DNA of 64,000 nt from Paraburkholderia ginsengisoli NBRC 100965 (GTDB taxonomy: Bacteria > Pseudomonadota > Gammaproteobacteria > Burkholderiales > Burkholderiaceae), in NCBI RefSeq assembly GCF_000739735.1, contig NZ_BBJF01000022.1, forward strand, positions 85,540 to 149,539, given 5' to 3'. Below, in pieces: positions 7,925 to 16,537 of the stretch; positions within the stretch are counted from its first letter, which is position 1, and every line of letters starts with the position of its first letter. The notes under the pieces were generated by a model that was not told where the DNA came from, searched no databases, and worked only from the letters and a program-made list of their open reading frames with translations. The position numbers were made by a program, and so were the translations under genes.

Positions 7925-9358
7925 TTAGGGCCGCAGTCCGGCAACCCGCTCGGCCGTCACCGTCGACTCCGGATTGCCGAACTGCCGGGTCACGTAGTTG
8001 GCGATCGCGGCCACCTGCGCGTCGGTCAGTTGCTTGCCGAAGGCGGGCATCAGCACGTCCGCATGCGTCGTCGTGCGCCTGACGCCGTGCAGGATGATCT
8101 GCGCCAGATTGTCGGCACTGCTCGCGCCGACCGTCGAGTTGTGAATCAGCGACGGATACGCTCCCGGCGCGCTCGCCCCCACGCCCTGCCCGGTCCAGCT
8201 ATGGCAGCTCGCGCAATTGGCGACGAACAGTTGCGCGCCGTTCACGCCGCTGATCGCCGCGCCGCGCAGCGCGGTGACGTCGTCGGCGGGATTGCCCCAC
8301 TGGTGACGCGGACGCGCTTCGCCGCCGCTGACCGGCGGCACCGAGCGCAGATAGACGACGATCGACCGCAGATCGACGGGCGTCAGATACTGCGTACTGT
8401 CGGCCACCACTTCACCCATCGGCCCGGCGGCATTCGCGCGGCCCGCGGCCGCGCCGGTCGACAGATACGCGACCAGTTCGTCATCGCGCCATTCGCCCAC
8501 GCCGCTGATCTTGTCCGGCGTGATGTTGAACGCATGCCAGCCGGCCTGCACCGCGCCCGAGAAACGCGCGCTCGACTTCAACCCTTGCGTGACATTGCGC
8601 GGCGTGTGGCACTCCTCGCAATGCGCGAGACCTTGCACCAGATACGCGCCGCGATTCCACTCGGCGCTTTGCTTCGGATCCGGCACGAAGCGGCCTTCGG
8701 TGAAATTGAACATGTTCCAGAACGTCATCAGCCAGCGCTGATTGAACGGGAATTTCAGGTTGTTGGCCGGCGGCGTGAAGTGGATCGGCGCGAGCGTGTT
8801 CAGGTACGCGCGAATCGCCAGCACGTCCTGCTCGGTGACGCGCGTGTACTCCGCGTAGGGAAACGCCGGGTACAGCCGCTCGCCGCCTTTGCCGATGCCC
8901 TCGTGCATCGCGCGCAGAAAATCGGCGTCGCTCCATTGGCCGATGCCGGTGTCGGCGTCCGGCGTGATGTTCGGCGTCACGATGGTGCCGAACGGCGTGT
9001 CGATCGGCAGGCCGCCGGCGAACGGACGCGACTTGTCCGCCGTGTGGCAGGCGGCGCAATCGCCGACGCGCGTCAGGTACTCGCCACGCCTGACCAGTTC
9101 GTTGCCGCCGACACCGGCGGCCGCCGCGACCGCCGGCATCATTGCACCATGCGCCGGTTGCGATGCGTCGTCGGCGCGGGCCTGCATGATCGGCAGTTCG
9201 TCGGCGGGCCGCGCTTTGGGTCCGTGCACCTCGTACCAGGCGACGCCCAGCGCGAACAGCGAAAACGCTCCCGCCAGCAACGCGCCGTTGAAACGGCGAC
9301 GATGCGCCCGTTGCACGAGCGTCACGTCCGGCGGCCCGCGAAAGGTGTTCTTCGTCAT
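7925..9358 (-). CDS. Triheme cytochrome c subunit of a membrane sugar dehydrogenase
   Basis: A 477-residue c-type cytochrome with an uncleaved or signal-type N-terminal membrane helix (about 26-43) and three CxxCH heme sites: CAACH, CEECH and CASCH. This is the layout of the electron-transfer subunit of FAD-dependent glucose, gluconate, sorbitol and related alcohol dehydrogenases, which passes electrons from the GMC flavoprotein to ubiquinone on the periplasmic face. It follows the GMC gene by 19 bp and is last in the three-gene operon. The substrate is set by the catalytic subunit. Confidence 0.93.
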   Translation of the reverse strand: MTKNTFRGPPDVTLVQRAHRRRFNGALLAGAFSLFALGVAWYEVHGPKARPADELPIMQARADDASQPAHGAMMPAVAAAAGVGGNELVRRGEYLTRVGDCAACHTADKSRPFAGGLPIDTPFGTIVTPNITPDADTGIGQWSDADFLRAMHEGIGKGGERLYPAFPYAEYTRVTEQDVLAIRAYLNTLAPIHFTPPANNLKFPFNQRWLMTFWNMFNFTEGRFVPDPKQSAEWNRGAYLVQGLAHCEECHTPRNVTQGLKSSARFSGAVQAGWHAFNITPDKISGVGEWRDDELVAYLSTGAAAGRANAAGPMGEVVADSTQYLTPVDLRSIVVYLRSVPPVSGGEARPRHQWGNPADDVTALRGAAISGVNGAQLFVANCASCHSWTGQGVGASAPGAYPSLIHNSTVGASSADNLAQIILHGVRRTTTHADVLMPAFGKQLTDAQVAAIANYVTRQFGNPESTVTAERVAGLRP

Positions 9359-9377
9359 GGCGGCTCTCCGATCGGGC

Positions 9378-10979
9378 TCAGATTTCGCGCTTGAGCTTGT
9401 CGGCCAGTTTCATCGACAAGGCCGCGATCGTCAGCGTGCAATTCACCGAGGCGGCGCTCGGCATCACGCCGCTGCTGGCGATGAACAGATTCTGGTGATC
9501 GTGCGTGCGGCAGTCCGCGTCGACGACCGAATCCGCCGGGTTGCTGCCCATGATCGTGGTGCCCATGAGATGGCTGTTAGGCGAGAAGGTGTCGTCGAAC
9601 GCGACCTCGATGCCGCCGAACAGCGCGGCGATCTGCGCATACACTTCGTGCGTGTTGGCGGCGCTCTTCTTCACGTAGTCGTTGATCGAGTAGTAGATCT
9701 CCGGCTGCGGAATGCCGAGCGCGTCCTTGTGATCCGCCGACGGCACGACGCGGTTGTGCGGCTCAGGCAAATGTTCGTGGAAGCTGCCGATGGTCAGCGT
9801 GCGCGACGCGCGGTCGCGAATCTGCCGGTCCAGCTCCGCGCCGGTGAGGCCTTTTTTTAGCAGATCGGCGGTCACGCCCAAGGTCGGTACACCGTTCGAC
9901 AGATGCAGCTTCTTCGCCGCGTAATCGGAGCGGAACGCGCCGTCGCGGAAGTTGACGATCGACGTCATCTCCATCGGGCCACGGCCTGGCCATAGCGGCT
10001 CGTTGGCGAGGAATATCACGTTGGTGCCAGGATGGTCCATCAGGTTGCGGCCCACCTGGTCGGAGCTGTTGCCGACGCCGCGCGGGAATTTGTCGGAGGT
10101 CGACATCAGCATCAGCTTCGGCGTTTCGATGCCGTTGGCGGCGAGCACGAACAGCTTCCCGCTCACGCGCGTGCTGTTGCCGCTCGGGTCCTTGTAATGG
10201 ACCGCCGTGATGAGCCCTTTGTCGTCCGCCTCGACGCGATACACCACCGCTTCGGGAATCAGCGTCGCGCCGGCCTGCTCCGCCTTCTCCGCATGGATCA
10301 CGCCGTTGTACATCGCGGCGATCGGGCAGATCGGCATGCAGTTGTTGTTGCCGCAGCAGGTCGGCCGCGCATCGTACGGACGGCTGTTGCGCGCGACCGG
10401 CTCCGGCACGACCTTGAAGCCCTGTGCGTTGAGGACGTCGCTGAAACGCTGATCCATGTAGGACAGCGGTAGCGCCTTCATCAGGTACGGCGTCGAGCGC
10501 GGCGAACCGAGATCGATCGAGCTGTCCGGGCCGGACACGCCGAGCTGCGCCTCGGCCGCCGCATACCACGGCTCCAGCGTTTCATACGGATACGGCCAGT
10601 CGCGTCCCACGCCGTACAGCTTGTGCAACTGGAAGTCCGACGGCAACAGTCGCCACGTGGCGGCCGCCCAGTGCCAGGTCGTGCCGCCGACCAGCCGCAC
10701 ATATTGTGAGTTGTACGGATGATCGCCCTTCTGGATCAGATAGTTGTTGGCGGGCGCGTACTCGGGATGCGGTGCGTACGGCGTCGACGGATACGGGGTC
10801 GCGAAGTCCCACTTGGCCGGCGAATTGCGGAAGTTCTCGACGATCTGCCAGCGTGCAATGCGCGGCCCGGCTTCGAGCAGAATCACCGACGCGCCGGCCA
10901 GCGCTAACTGATGCGCAACCAGTCCGCCCGCGACGCCCGATCCGACCACGACGACATCGGCGGAATGTGTGTTTGCCAT
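9378..10979 (-). CDS. GMC flavoprotein, FAD-dependent glucose-dehydrogenase-type catalytic subunit
   Basis: A 533-residue GMC oxidoreductase. The FAD-binding GSGVAG motif is at residues 13-18, the GGTTWHWAA flavin loop near 98-106, and the C-terminal FSPNSHLMGTTIMG segment contains the GMC active-site His. Four cysteines (C208, C209, C214, C218 in PTCCGNNNCMPIC) match the [3Fe-4S] cluster motif of the Burkholderia cepacia FAD-glucose dehydrogenase alpha subunit, which this protein resembles closely as far as I recall that sequence. There is no signal peptide, so export is presumably by hitch-hiking on the Tat substrate encoded just upstream. Glucose is a good guess, but other aldoses or polyols are possible. 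Confidence 0.92.
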   Translation of the reverse strand: MANTHSADVVVVGSGVAGGLVAHQLALAGASVILLEAGPRIARWQIVENFRNSPAKWDFATPYPSTPYAPHPEYAPANNYLIQKGDHPYNSQYVRLVGGTTWHWAAATWRLLPSDFQLHKLYGVGRDWPYPYETLEPWYAAAEAQLGVSGPDSSIDLGSPRSTPYLMKALPLSYMDQRFSDVLNAQGFKVVPEPVARNSRPYDARPTCCGNNNCMPICPIAAMYNGVIHAEKAEQAGATLIPEAVVYRVEADDKGLITAVHYKDPSGNSTRVSGKLFVLAANGIETPKLMLMSTSDKFPRGVGNSSDQVGRNLMDHPGTNVIFLANEPLWPGRGPMEMTSIVNFRDGAFRSDYAAKKLHLSNGVPTLGVTADLLKKGLTGAELDRQIRDRASRTLTIGSFHEHLPEPHNRVVPSADHKDALGIPQPEIYYSINDYVKKSAANTHEVYAQIAALFGGIEVAFDDTFSPNSHLMGTTIMGSNPADSVVDADCRTHDHQNLFIASSGVMPSAASVNCTLTIAALSMKLADKLKREI

Positions 10980-11135
10980 GGCTGCCCTCTTCTGTGTCGA
11001 CGAGAGTTCGCGCTTTTGCGCGTGACCCCGGTCCCATCCACGATGGTCGTGCCGGCTTGGCGTTGCTTGCGGCGGCGTGGGCCCGCGCTGCGTCGAACGG
11101 CTCGTTCAAACGATGCGGCGCGCGAGCAACCGCGC

Positions 11136-11777
11136 TCACGCGCTCAACGGCTTGCGGGTCCAATAGAACGGCACGTCGCGGCAATACGACGGCACGGTCA
11201 GCACGTCCTTGACGGGGTCGAACATCAGCGCTTTTTCATACGCGACCACCTCCACGTGCGGCAGCTCACCGACGAGGCCGAGATACCACGCGCGCATGAT
11301 CGCGCTCACGGATTTCGCGAGCGCCGGCTGCTTGACCTGCAGGGCCTGCGTAACGGTGTCGGACGGCACGCCGCCATGACCTTGCAGCCACGTGTTGAGC
11401 GCGGCGACGTTCTGCGTGAACTGGCTGTCGGCTTTGACGAGCGCGCCGTAGACGCGTTGGCCGAGCACGACGTCGAAGGCGGTGCGGCCGGTGAGACGTT
11501 GCGAGAGCGCGAGGAAGGCGTCGAGTCCGCCGCCGGCGGGGGGCGCGTCGGCGAATGCCGGGGCGATCCACGAGAGCGCACGGAACGAACGGCCCGCGCC
11601 GCCAAACGCGAGCGTCGCGGCGGCGGCGCAAACGCCGAGCACCCATGCCCTGCGCGAGCTTGAAAAGGAACCGACGACCGAAGAGGACGGCGAACACGAA
11701 GCGCAAGCGGATGACGACAACCCGGCCGGATGCGTCACCGCGTGGTGCGCATCGGTGTCCTCTGGAACATCTGTCAT
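11136..11777 (-). CDS. Small (gamma, hitch-hiker) subunit of the sugar dehydrogenase, Tat-exported
   Basis: A 213-residue protein of the FAD-sorbitol-dehydrogenase small-subunit family. The start at 11777 is set by a GGAG 6 nt upstream; upstream extensions are not supported. A long N-region leads to a twin arginine (SSSRRAWVLG) and a hydrophobic Ala-rich stretch, a Tat-type signal. The mature part contains DAFLALSQRLTGRTAFDVVL, typical of the family. In characterised systems this subunit folds with the GMC subunit and carries it across the membrane through Tat. It is first in the operon small subunit-GMC-cytochrome c, with 156 bp before the GMC gene. Confidence 0.85.
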   Translation of the reverse strand: MTDVPEDTDAHHAVTHPAGLSSSACASCSPSSSVVGSFSSSRRAWVLGVCAAAATLAFGGAGRSFRALSWIAPAFADAPPAGGGLDAFLALSQRLTGRTAFDVVLGQRVYGALVKADSQFTQNVAALNTWLQGHGGVPSDTVTQALQVKQPALAKSVSAIMRAWYLGLVGELPHVEVVAYEKALMFDPVKDVLTVPSYCRDVPFYWTRKPLSA

Positions 11778-11957
11778 GGGGACTCCAGATGGTGAGTCAT
11801 TTTTTTCAACCTGCGGCGTTGCCTGCGAGTCGCCTTTCAACTGAAAGCGGCATGCAAGCCTGCTGCGAAAGACTATAGCCGTGACCGTGCGTTTCGACAA
11901 ATGCGTGCCGATGCGCGAGTAGAATCCGCGACACCCACGGCTCTCGGCTCTGACTCC

Positions 11958-12620
11958 ATGCTCACCAAATACTATCCGCAGGTTCTTCGCAATCGACCCA
12001 GAACGATGATCGGCCTCGTCATCGGCGTCGCGGTCGCGCTGGCGGTGCCCGTGCACACCAGTGCGATGGCACGCGCGCTCATCGGCTGGGACGCCGCGAT
12101 CTGGAGTTACCTGCTGATGATCTGGGTGCACATGGCCGTCGCCGACGAACGCCGCGTCCGCGAAACCGCCGTGCGCGATGACGAAAACGCGGGCGTCGTG
12201 CTGTTCGTGATCTGCATGGCGACCGTTGCGAGCATCGCCGCGATCGTGATGGAGCTGGCGTCGGTGAAAGGAACCGCCAATGGATCGAGCGCCTGGCACT
12301 ACCTGCTGACCGGCCTCACGCTGATCGGCGCATGGCTGCTGATTCCGACCATCTTCACGCAGCATTACGCGCGGCTCTATTACGACACCACCGCCAAAGA
12401 GACCGCGCTGCTGTTTCCTGACCACAAGCTCGAACCGAACTACTGGGACTTCCTGTATTTCTCGTTCACGATCGCGGTGGCTTCGCAAACGTCCGACGTC
12501 GTGCTGCGCTCACGTACGATTCGCCGCGCCGCGCTCGCGCAATCGATCCTGTCGTTCTACTTCAACGTGGCCGTGCTGGGCTTGTGCGTGAATATCGCCG
12601 CGGGCCTGCTTGGCTCCTGA
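11958..12620 (+). CDS. DUF1345 family membrane protein
   Basis: A 220-residue integral membrane protein with about five hydrophobic segments (near residues 16-34, 41-60, 76-96, 109-128 and 195-217). The FPDHKLEPNYWDFLYFSFTI segment, followed by AVASQTSDV, is the conserved signature of the DUF1345 family; its position just before a membrane segment suggests a pore-like or substrate-contacting role, but function is unknown. I start at the ATG at 11958 (MLTKYYPQ); an upstream in-frame start at 11901 adds a non-membrane segment without support. It is divergent from the dehydrogenase small-subunit gene. Confidence 0.85.
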   Translation: MLTKYYPQVLRNRPRTMIGLVIGVAVALAVPVHTSAMARALIGWDAAIWSYLLMIWVHMAVADERRVRETAVRDDENAGVVLFVICMATVASIAAIVMELASVKGTANGSSAWHYLLTGLTLIGAWLLIPTIFTQHYARLYYDTTAKETALLFPDHKLEPNYWDFLYFSFTIAVASQTSDVVLRSRTIRRAALAQSILSFYFNVAVLGLCVNIAAGLLGS

Positions 12621-13084
12621 CGCGATTCGCGTGACCTTCTGTGAAAGTCACGTGATTGACAGGCACAAGACCGTCACAAGTTCGCCTTTTGCGGTCAGCG
12701 CGCGGCCTCTAATGGGCCGCGTGTAAAAAGCCGCCCGCCGTCCGCCGGTTTTACACGTGTGCCACGCATCGCCGCGTTCGTGTCGCCCCGCGCGTCGGCG
12801 CGGCTTCCTTCATGGCGCCCGCCTTCCCTTCCCCCGCTTCGCTCCCGCGCCGACTGGCACAGCGTTTGCTGCGTCCTGCGAATAGTTCTGACCAGCCTCA
12901 TGCGACTGGCGTCTGGCGTCAAAGCACCCTCGACTGGCCAGCGGCGTGACGATCTTTGCACTACATTGACCAGTACGCGCCCTCGCGTTGCATCGCGCGG
13001 TATTCGGCTCTGGAAGCCCAATGAGCGCTGTGATCGCATGCCAATTGCATCCACACCGCAGCAGGACGAATCTGGAAACGACCG
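12621..13084. other. 464-bp gap before the trehalose/glucan operon
   Basis: No convincing gene. It contains a small inverted repeat CGTGAC/GTCACG (12630-12652) just after the DUF1345 stop and the larger inverted repeat described separately. The rest is GC-rich; short frames lack recognisable protein features. The promoter of the seven-gene operon must lie here or further upstream, but I see no clear -35/-10 pair. Confidence 0.5.
12720..12757. repeat. Inverted repeat, 9-bp arms with 20-bp spacer
   Basis: CGTGTAAAA (12720-12728) and TTTTACACG (12749-12757) are perfect complements around a C/G-rich 20-nt spacer. The AT-rich arms stand out in GC-rich surroundings. It could be a regulator binding site for the downstream operon or an RNA hairpin; it has no T-run of an intrinsic terminator. 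Confidence 0.45.
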
Positions 13085-16000
13085 ATGGAATCTCCAAGCG
13101 GGTACGCGCCACGGATTTACTTTTTTCATTCACTCCTGGTTGGGCCGCTCGACGCATGGCCCGCGCAGTTCGCTAATGCGGCCGCGCTGGGCTTCGATCA
13201 CGCGCTGATCGGCGGCCTGTTCGAGCCGGGACAAGCGGGCCACGGGCAAGTGGTCGGCAATCATGCCAGGCTGCATCCTGTGTTCGAGGCCGAGCAAGCG
13301 GCGCCCGACGCGCTGCGCACGCTCGCGAGCGCCGCGCGCCAGCACGGCCTGACGCTGCTGGTCGATCTGGTGATCGACCGGATGGCCGCCGATGGCGCGC
13401 TGTACGCCGAGCATGCGGACTGGTTCCGCCCGTTCGAGTCCGAAGAGGCGCGGCTCGATCCGCGCCACGTGCATCGCGAGGACAACGTCGCGTACGCGAA
13501 TTTCGACGACGAGGCCAGCCGCAGCGCGCTCGTCGACTGGTGGACGCAGCAGTTGCTGGCGCTGGCCGACGCGGGCGTCGGCGGCTTCCGGTTCGACTCG
13601 CCGCACCGCGTGCCGGCCGCCGTGTGGCGGCAACTCGGCGACGCAGTGCGCGCCAGGCATCCCGAGGTGCGCTTCCTCGCCGCCACGCCCGGTCTCGCAC
13701 GCAGCGATCTGCTCGGCCTCGCGGACGCGGGCTTCGACAGCGTGTTCTCGTCGGTGCGCTGGTGGGACTTCCGCTCGAGCTGGATGGTCGAGGAGCACGC
13801 GGCGCTCGCGCGCATCGGCGCGCCGATCGCGTTTCCCGAAGCGCCGTACGGCACGCGCCTCGCCGCCGAACTGAGCGACGTCCACGACGCGGCGATCGTC
13901 GAACGCGCTTACCGGCGCGCGCTTTACACGGCGGCCGCGCTCGGCGCCGGCTGGCTGATGCCGATGGGTTTCGAATACGGCATCGCCGAGCCGATGTCGC
14001 AAACGCGCGGCGACGCTTCGCAATTTGCGCTCGCGGTCCAGGCGAAGAAATTCGATCTCAGCGAACCGGTCACGCAGGCGAACGAGATCGCGCGCCACAC
14101 CCAGACGCTGCACGCGAATGGGGAATTGCGCCCGCTGAGCGGGCCCGGCGCCCCCGCGGCGGTACTGTTGCGCGCGGATCGGCCTGATCTGCGCGACGCG
14201 GCGGAAGCGATCCTGATTGCCATCAATCCCGAACTCGGCGCGCCGGTGCGCGTCGATCCGGCGCGCTTTCTCGCGGGCGTGCCGGGCAACTTCACACGCT
14301 TCGTGCCGCTGGATACACCGCGCCGCGCCGAGCCCGCCGGCCTGACGCCGTTCACGCTCGGCCCCGGCGCGGTACGCCTGTTCCGCGCGGTCACCGAGAA
14401 GCCGATCCGCCTCGCGCCGCCCATCGACAAAGCGAACAGCAAGCGCAGCGGTCGCAAGACCGTGCTCGAAGCGCTCAACGCGCCGCGCGTGGCGATCGAG
14501 GACGTGACGCCGTCGGTGGACCACGGCCGCTTCCCGGCCAAGCGCACGGTGGGCGAGCGCGCCGAAATCACCGCCGCGATTTTCGCCGAAGGTCACGACA
14601 AGATCGCCGCCGCCGTAATCTGGCGCGCCGCCGACGAAACCGCGTGGCACGAAGTGCCGATGTCCCCGGCGCAACCCGCCGGTCTCGACATCTGGCAGGC
14701 GCGCATTCCGCTCGAACGGCTGGGCCGACACGAGTTCACGGTGATCGCATGGCGCGACGACTTCGCGTCGCTCGTCGAGCACATCCAGAAGAAGCTGAAG
14801 GCGGGCCAAACCGTCGAGCTCGAACTCGATGAAGCCGCGCATCTGTTCGCGCTGGTGCTCGCCGAAGTGGAAACGACGGAAGGGGCGCTGAAGGAGCCGC
14901 TCGAACACATCGTCAAGCTGTTCACGAAGGCCGACGCGGAAACGAAGCTCGCGCTGATTCTCTCGCCGACCACCGCGAAGGCGATGACCGCCGCGCGCCA
15001 CCGGCCGTTCCTGAGCCGCGATCCGGTGATCTACAAGATCGACGCGGACCGCACCGCCGCGCGCTTCGCGAGCTGGTACGAGATCTTCCCGCGTTCGATG
15101 AGCGACGACGAATCGCGCCACGGCACCTTCGCCGACGTGACGACGAAGCTGCCGCGCATCCGCGACATGGGTTTCGACGTGCTGTATTTCCCGCCGATCC
15201 ATCCGATCGGCCTCGCCAATCGCAAAGGTCGCAACAACACGCTGACCGCGCAACCCGGCGACGTCGGCAGTCCATATGCGATCGGCGCGGCCGAAGGCGG
15301 CCACACCGCCGTGCATCCGCAACTCGGCACGCTCGACGACTTCAAGGCGATGCTCGCCGCCGCGCATGCGCACGGCCTCGAAATCGCGCTCGACTTCGCG
15401 ATTCAGTGCTCGCCGGATCATCCGTGGCTCAAGGAGCATCCGACGTGGTTCGCATGGCGTCCGGACGGCACCTTGCGCTACGCGGAAAATCCGCCGAAAA
15501 AGTACCAGGACATCGTCAATCCCGACTTCTATGCGCACGATGCAAAGCCCGCGTTGTGGCTCGCGCTGCGCGACGTGATCCTGTTCTGGATCGAAGCGGG
15601 CGTGAAGATTTTCCGCGTCGACAATCCGCACACCAAGCCGCTGCCGTTCTGGGAATGGATGATCGGCGACGTGCGCGCGCGCTATCCCGACACGATCTTC
15701 CTCGCCGAAGCGTTCACGCGGCCGCGCATGATGAGCCGGCTCGGCAAGATCGGCTTCTCGCAGTCGTACACGTACTTCACGTGGCGCGAGTCGAAGCGCG
15801 ATTTCATCGAGTACATGACCGAGCTGACGCAAACCGCGCAGCGCGATTTCTACCGGCCGAACTTCTTCGTCAATACGCCGGACATCAACCCGCGCCATCT
15901 GCAATCGCAGGGACGCTCGGGCTTTCTGATTCGCGCGGCGCTCGCGGCGACGCTCTCGGGTCTGTGGGGCGTGTACAGCGGCTTCGAGTTGTGCGAGGCC

Positions 16001-16537
16001 GCCGCGCTGCCCAACAGCGAAGAGTATCTCGACTCCGAGAAGTACCAGTTGCGCGCGTGGGACTGGAACCGGCCGGGCAACATCACCGGCGAGATCACTG
16101 CGTTGAACCGGATTCGCCGCGCGAACCCGGCGCTGCAAACGCATCTCGGCCTCACGTTCCTCACCGCGCACAATGACCACATCCTGCTGTTCGAAAAAGC
16201 GACCGAGGCGCGCGACAACGTGATCGTCGTCGCGATCAATCTCGATCCGTTCAACGAACAGGGCGCGGATATCGAACTGTCGTGGGACACGTTCCAACGC
16301 TGGCATCTGCACGATCACGGCCCGCTCGAAGTGACCGACCAGATGACCGGCGCCCGTTTCGAATGGCATGGCCGCTGGCAGCACGTGCAACTCGGCTCGG
16401 GCCAGCCGTTCTCGATCTGGCACATCGCGCCGCTCGGCGGGCTGCCCGCCGAACGCCCCGATGAAGCCGACAGCGACTCTGATAGCGCCTATCACGCAGA
16501 CGCAGGCAACCCAACCCCAACGGAAGGTGCGATATGA
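13085..16537 (+). CDS. glgE: Alpha-1,4-glucan:maltose-1-phosphate maltosyltransferase with an extra N-terminal GH13-like module
   Basis: GlgE extends alpha-1,4-glucan from maltose-1-phosphate. At 1150 residues it is far longer than the usual 650-700. Residues from about 470 onward form a complete GlgE: an N-domain (DUF3416-like, from about 475), then the GH13 barrel with WYEIFPRS, nucleophile D846 in FRVDNPHTK and acid/base E875 in IFLAEAFTRP. Residues 1-450 form a second GH13-like barrel that aligns with the same motifs: GFRFDSPHR keeps an Asp (D171), but the FLAE equivalent reads FLAATPG, so Ala (A200) replaces the catalytic Glu. This module is therefore probably non-hydrolytic. The ATG at 13085 has GGAA about 8 nt upstream. 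It is first gene of the operon and overlaps treS by ATGA. Confidence 0.95.
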   Translation: MESPSGYAPRIYFFHSLLVGPLDAWPAQFANAAALGFDHALIGGLFEPGQAGHGQVVGNHARLHPVFEAEQAAPDALRTLASAARQHGLTLLVDLVIDRMAADGALYAEHADWFRPFESEEARLDPRHVHREDNVAYANFDDEASRSALVDWWTQQLLALADAGVGGFRFDSPHRVPAAVWRQLGDAVRARHPEVRFLAATPGLARSDLLGLADAGFDSVFSSVRWWDFRSSWMVEEHAALARIGAPIAFPEAPYGTRLAAELSDVHDAAIVERAYRRALYTAAALGAGWLMPMGFEYGIAEPMSQTRGDASQFALAVQAKKFDLSEPVTQANEIARHTQTLHANGELRPLSGPGAPAAVLLRADRPDLRDAAEAILIAINPELGAPVRVDPARFLAGVPGNFTRFVPLDTPRRAEPAGLTPFTLGPGAVRLFRAVTEKPIRLAPPIDKANSKRSGRKTVLEALNAPRVAIEDVTPSVDHGRFPAKRTVGERAEITAAIFAEGHDKIAAAVIWRAADETAWHEVPMSPAQPAGLDIWQARIPLERLGRHEFTVIAWRDDFASLVEHIQKKLKAGQTVELELDEAAHLFALVLAEVETTEGALKEPLEHIVKLFTKADAETKLALILSPTTAKAMTAARHRPFLSRDPVIYKIDADRTAARFASWYEIFPRSMSDDESRHGTFADVTTKLPRIRDMGFDVLYFPPIHPIGLANRKGRNNTLTAQPGDVGSPYAIGAAEGGHTAVHPQLGTLDDFKAMLAAAHAHGLEIALDFAIQCSPDHPWLKEHPTWFAWRPDGTLRYAENPPKKYQDIVNPDFYAHDAKPALWLALRDVILFWIEAGVKIFRVDNPHTKPLPFWEWMIGDVRARYPDTIFLAEAFTRPRMMSRLGKIGFSQSYTYFTWRESKRDFIEYMTELTQTAQRDFYRPNFFVNTPDINPRHLQSQGRSGFLIRAALAATLSGLWGVYSGFELCEAAALPNSEEYLDSEKYQLRAWDWNRPGNITGEITALNRIRRANPALQTHLGLTFLTAHNDHILLFEKATEARDNVIVVAINLDPFNEQGADIELSWDTFQRWHLHDHGPLEVTDQMTGARFEWHGRWQHVQLGSGQPFSIWHIAPLGGLPAERPDEADSDSDSAYHADAGNPTPTEGAI

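Noticed and set aside
13130..16495. Very long minus-strand open frame opposite glgE (over 1100 codons), and similar ones opposite treS, glgB and sdhA
   Set aside because: They are mirror frames of GC-rich genes: Arg/His/Asp-rich, no domains, no ribosome binding sites, and the plus-strand genes are certain.
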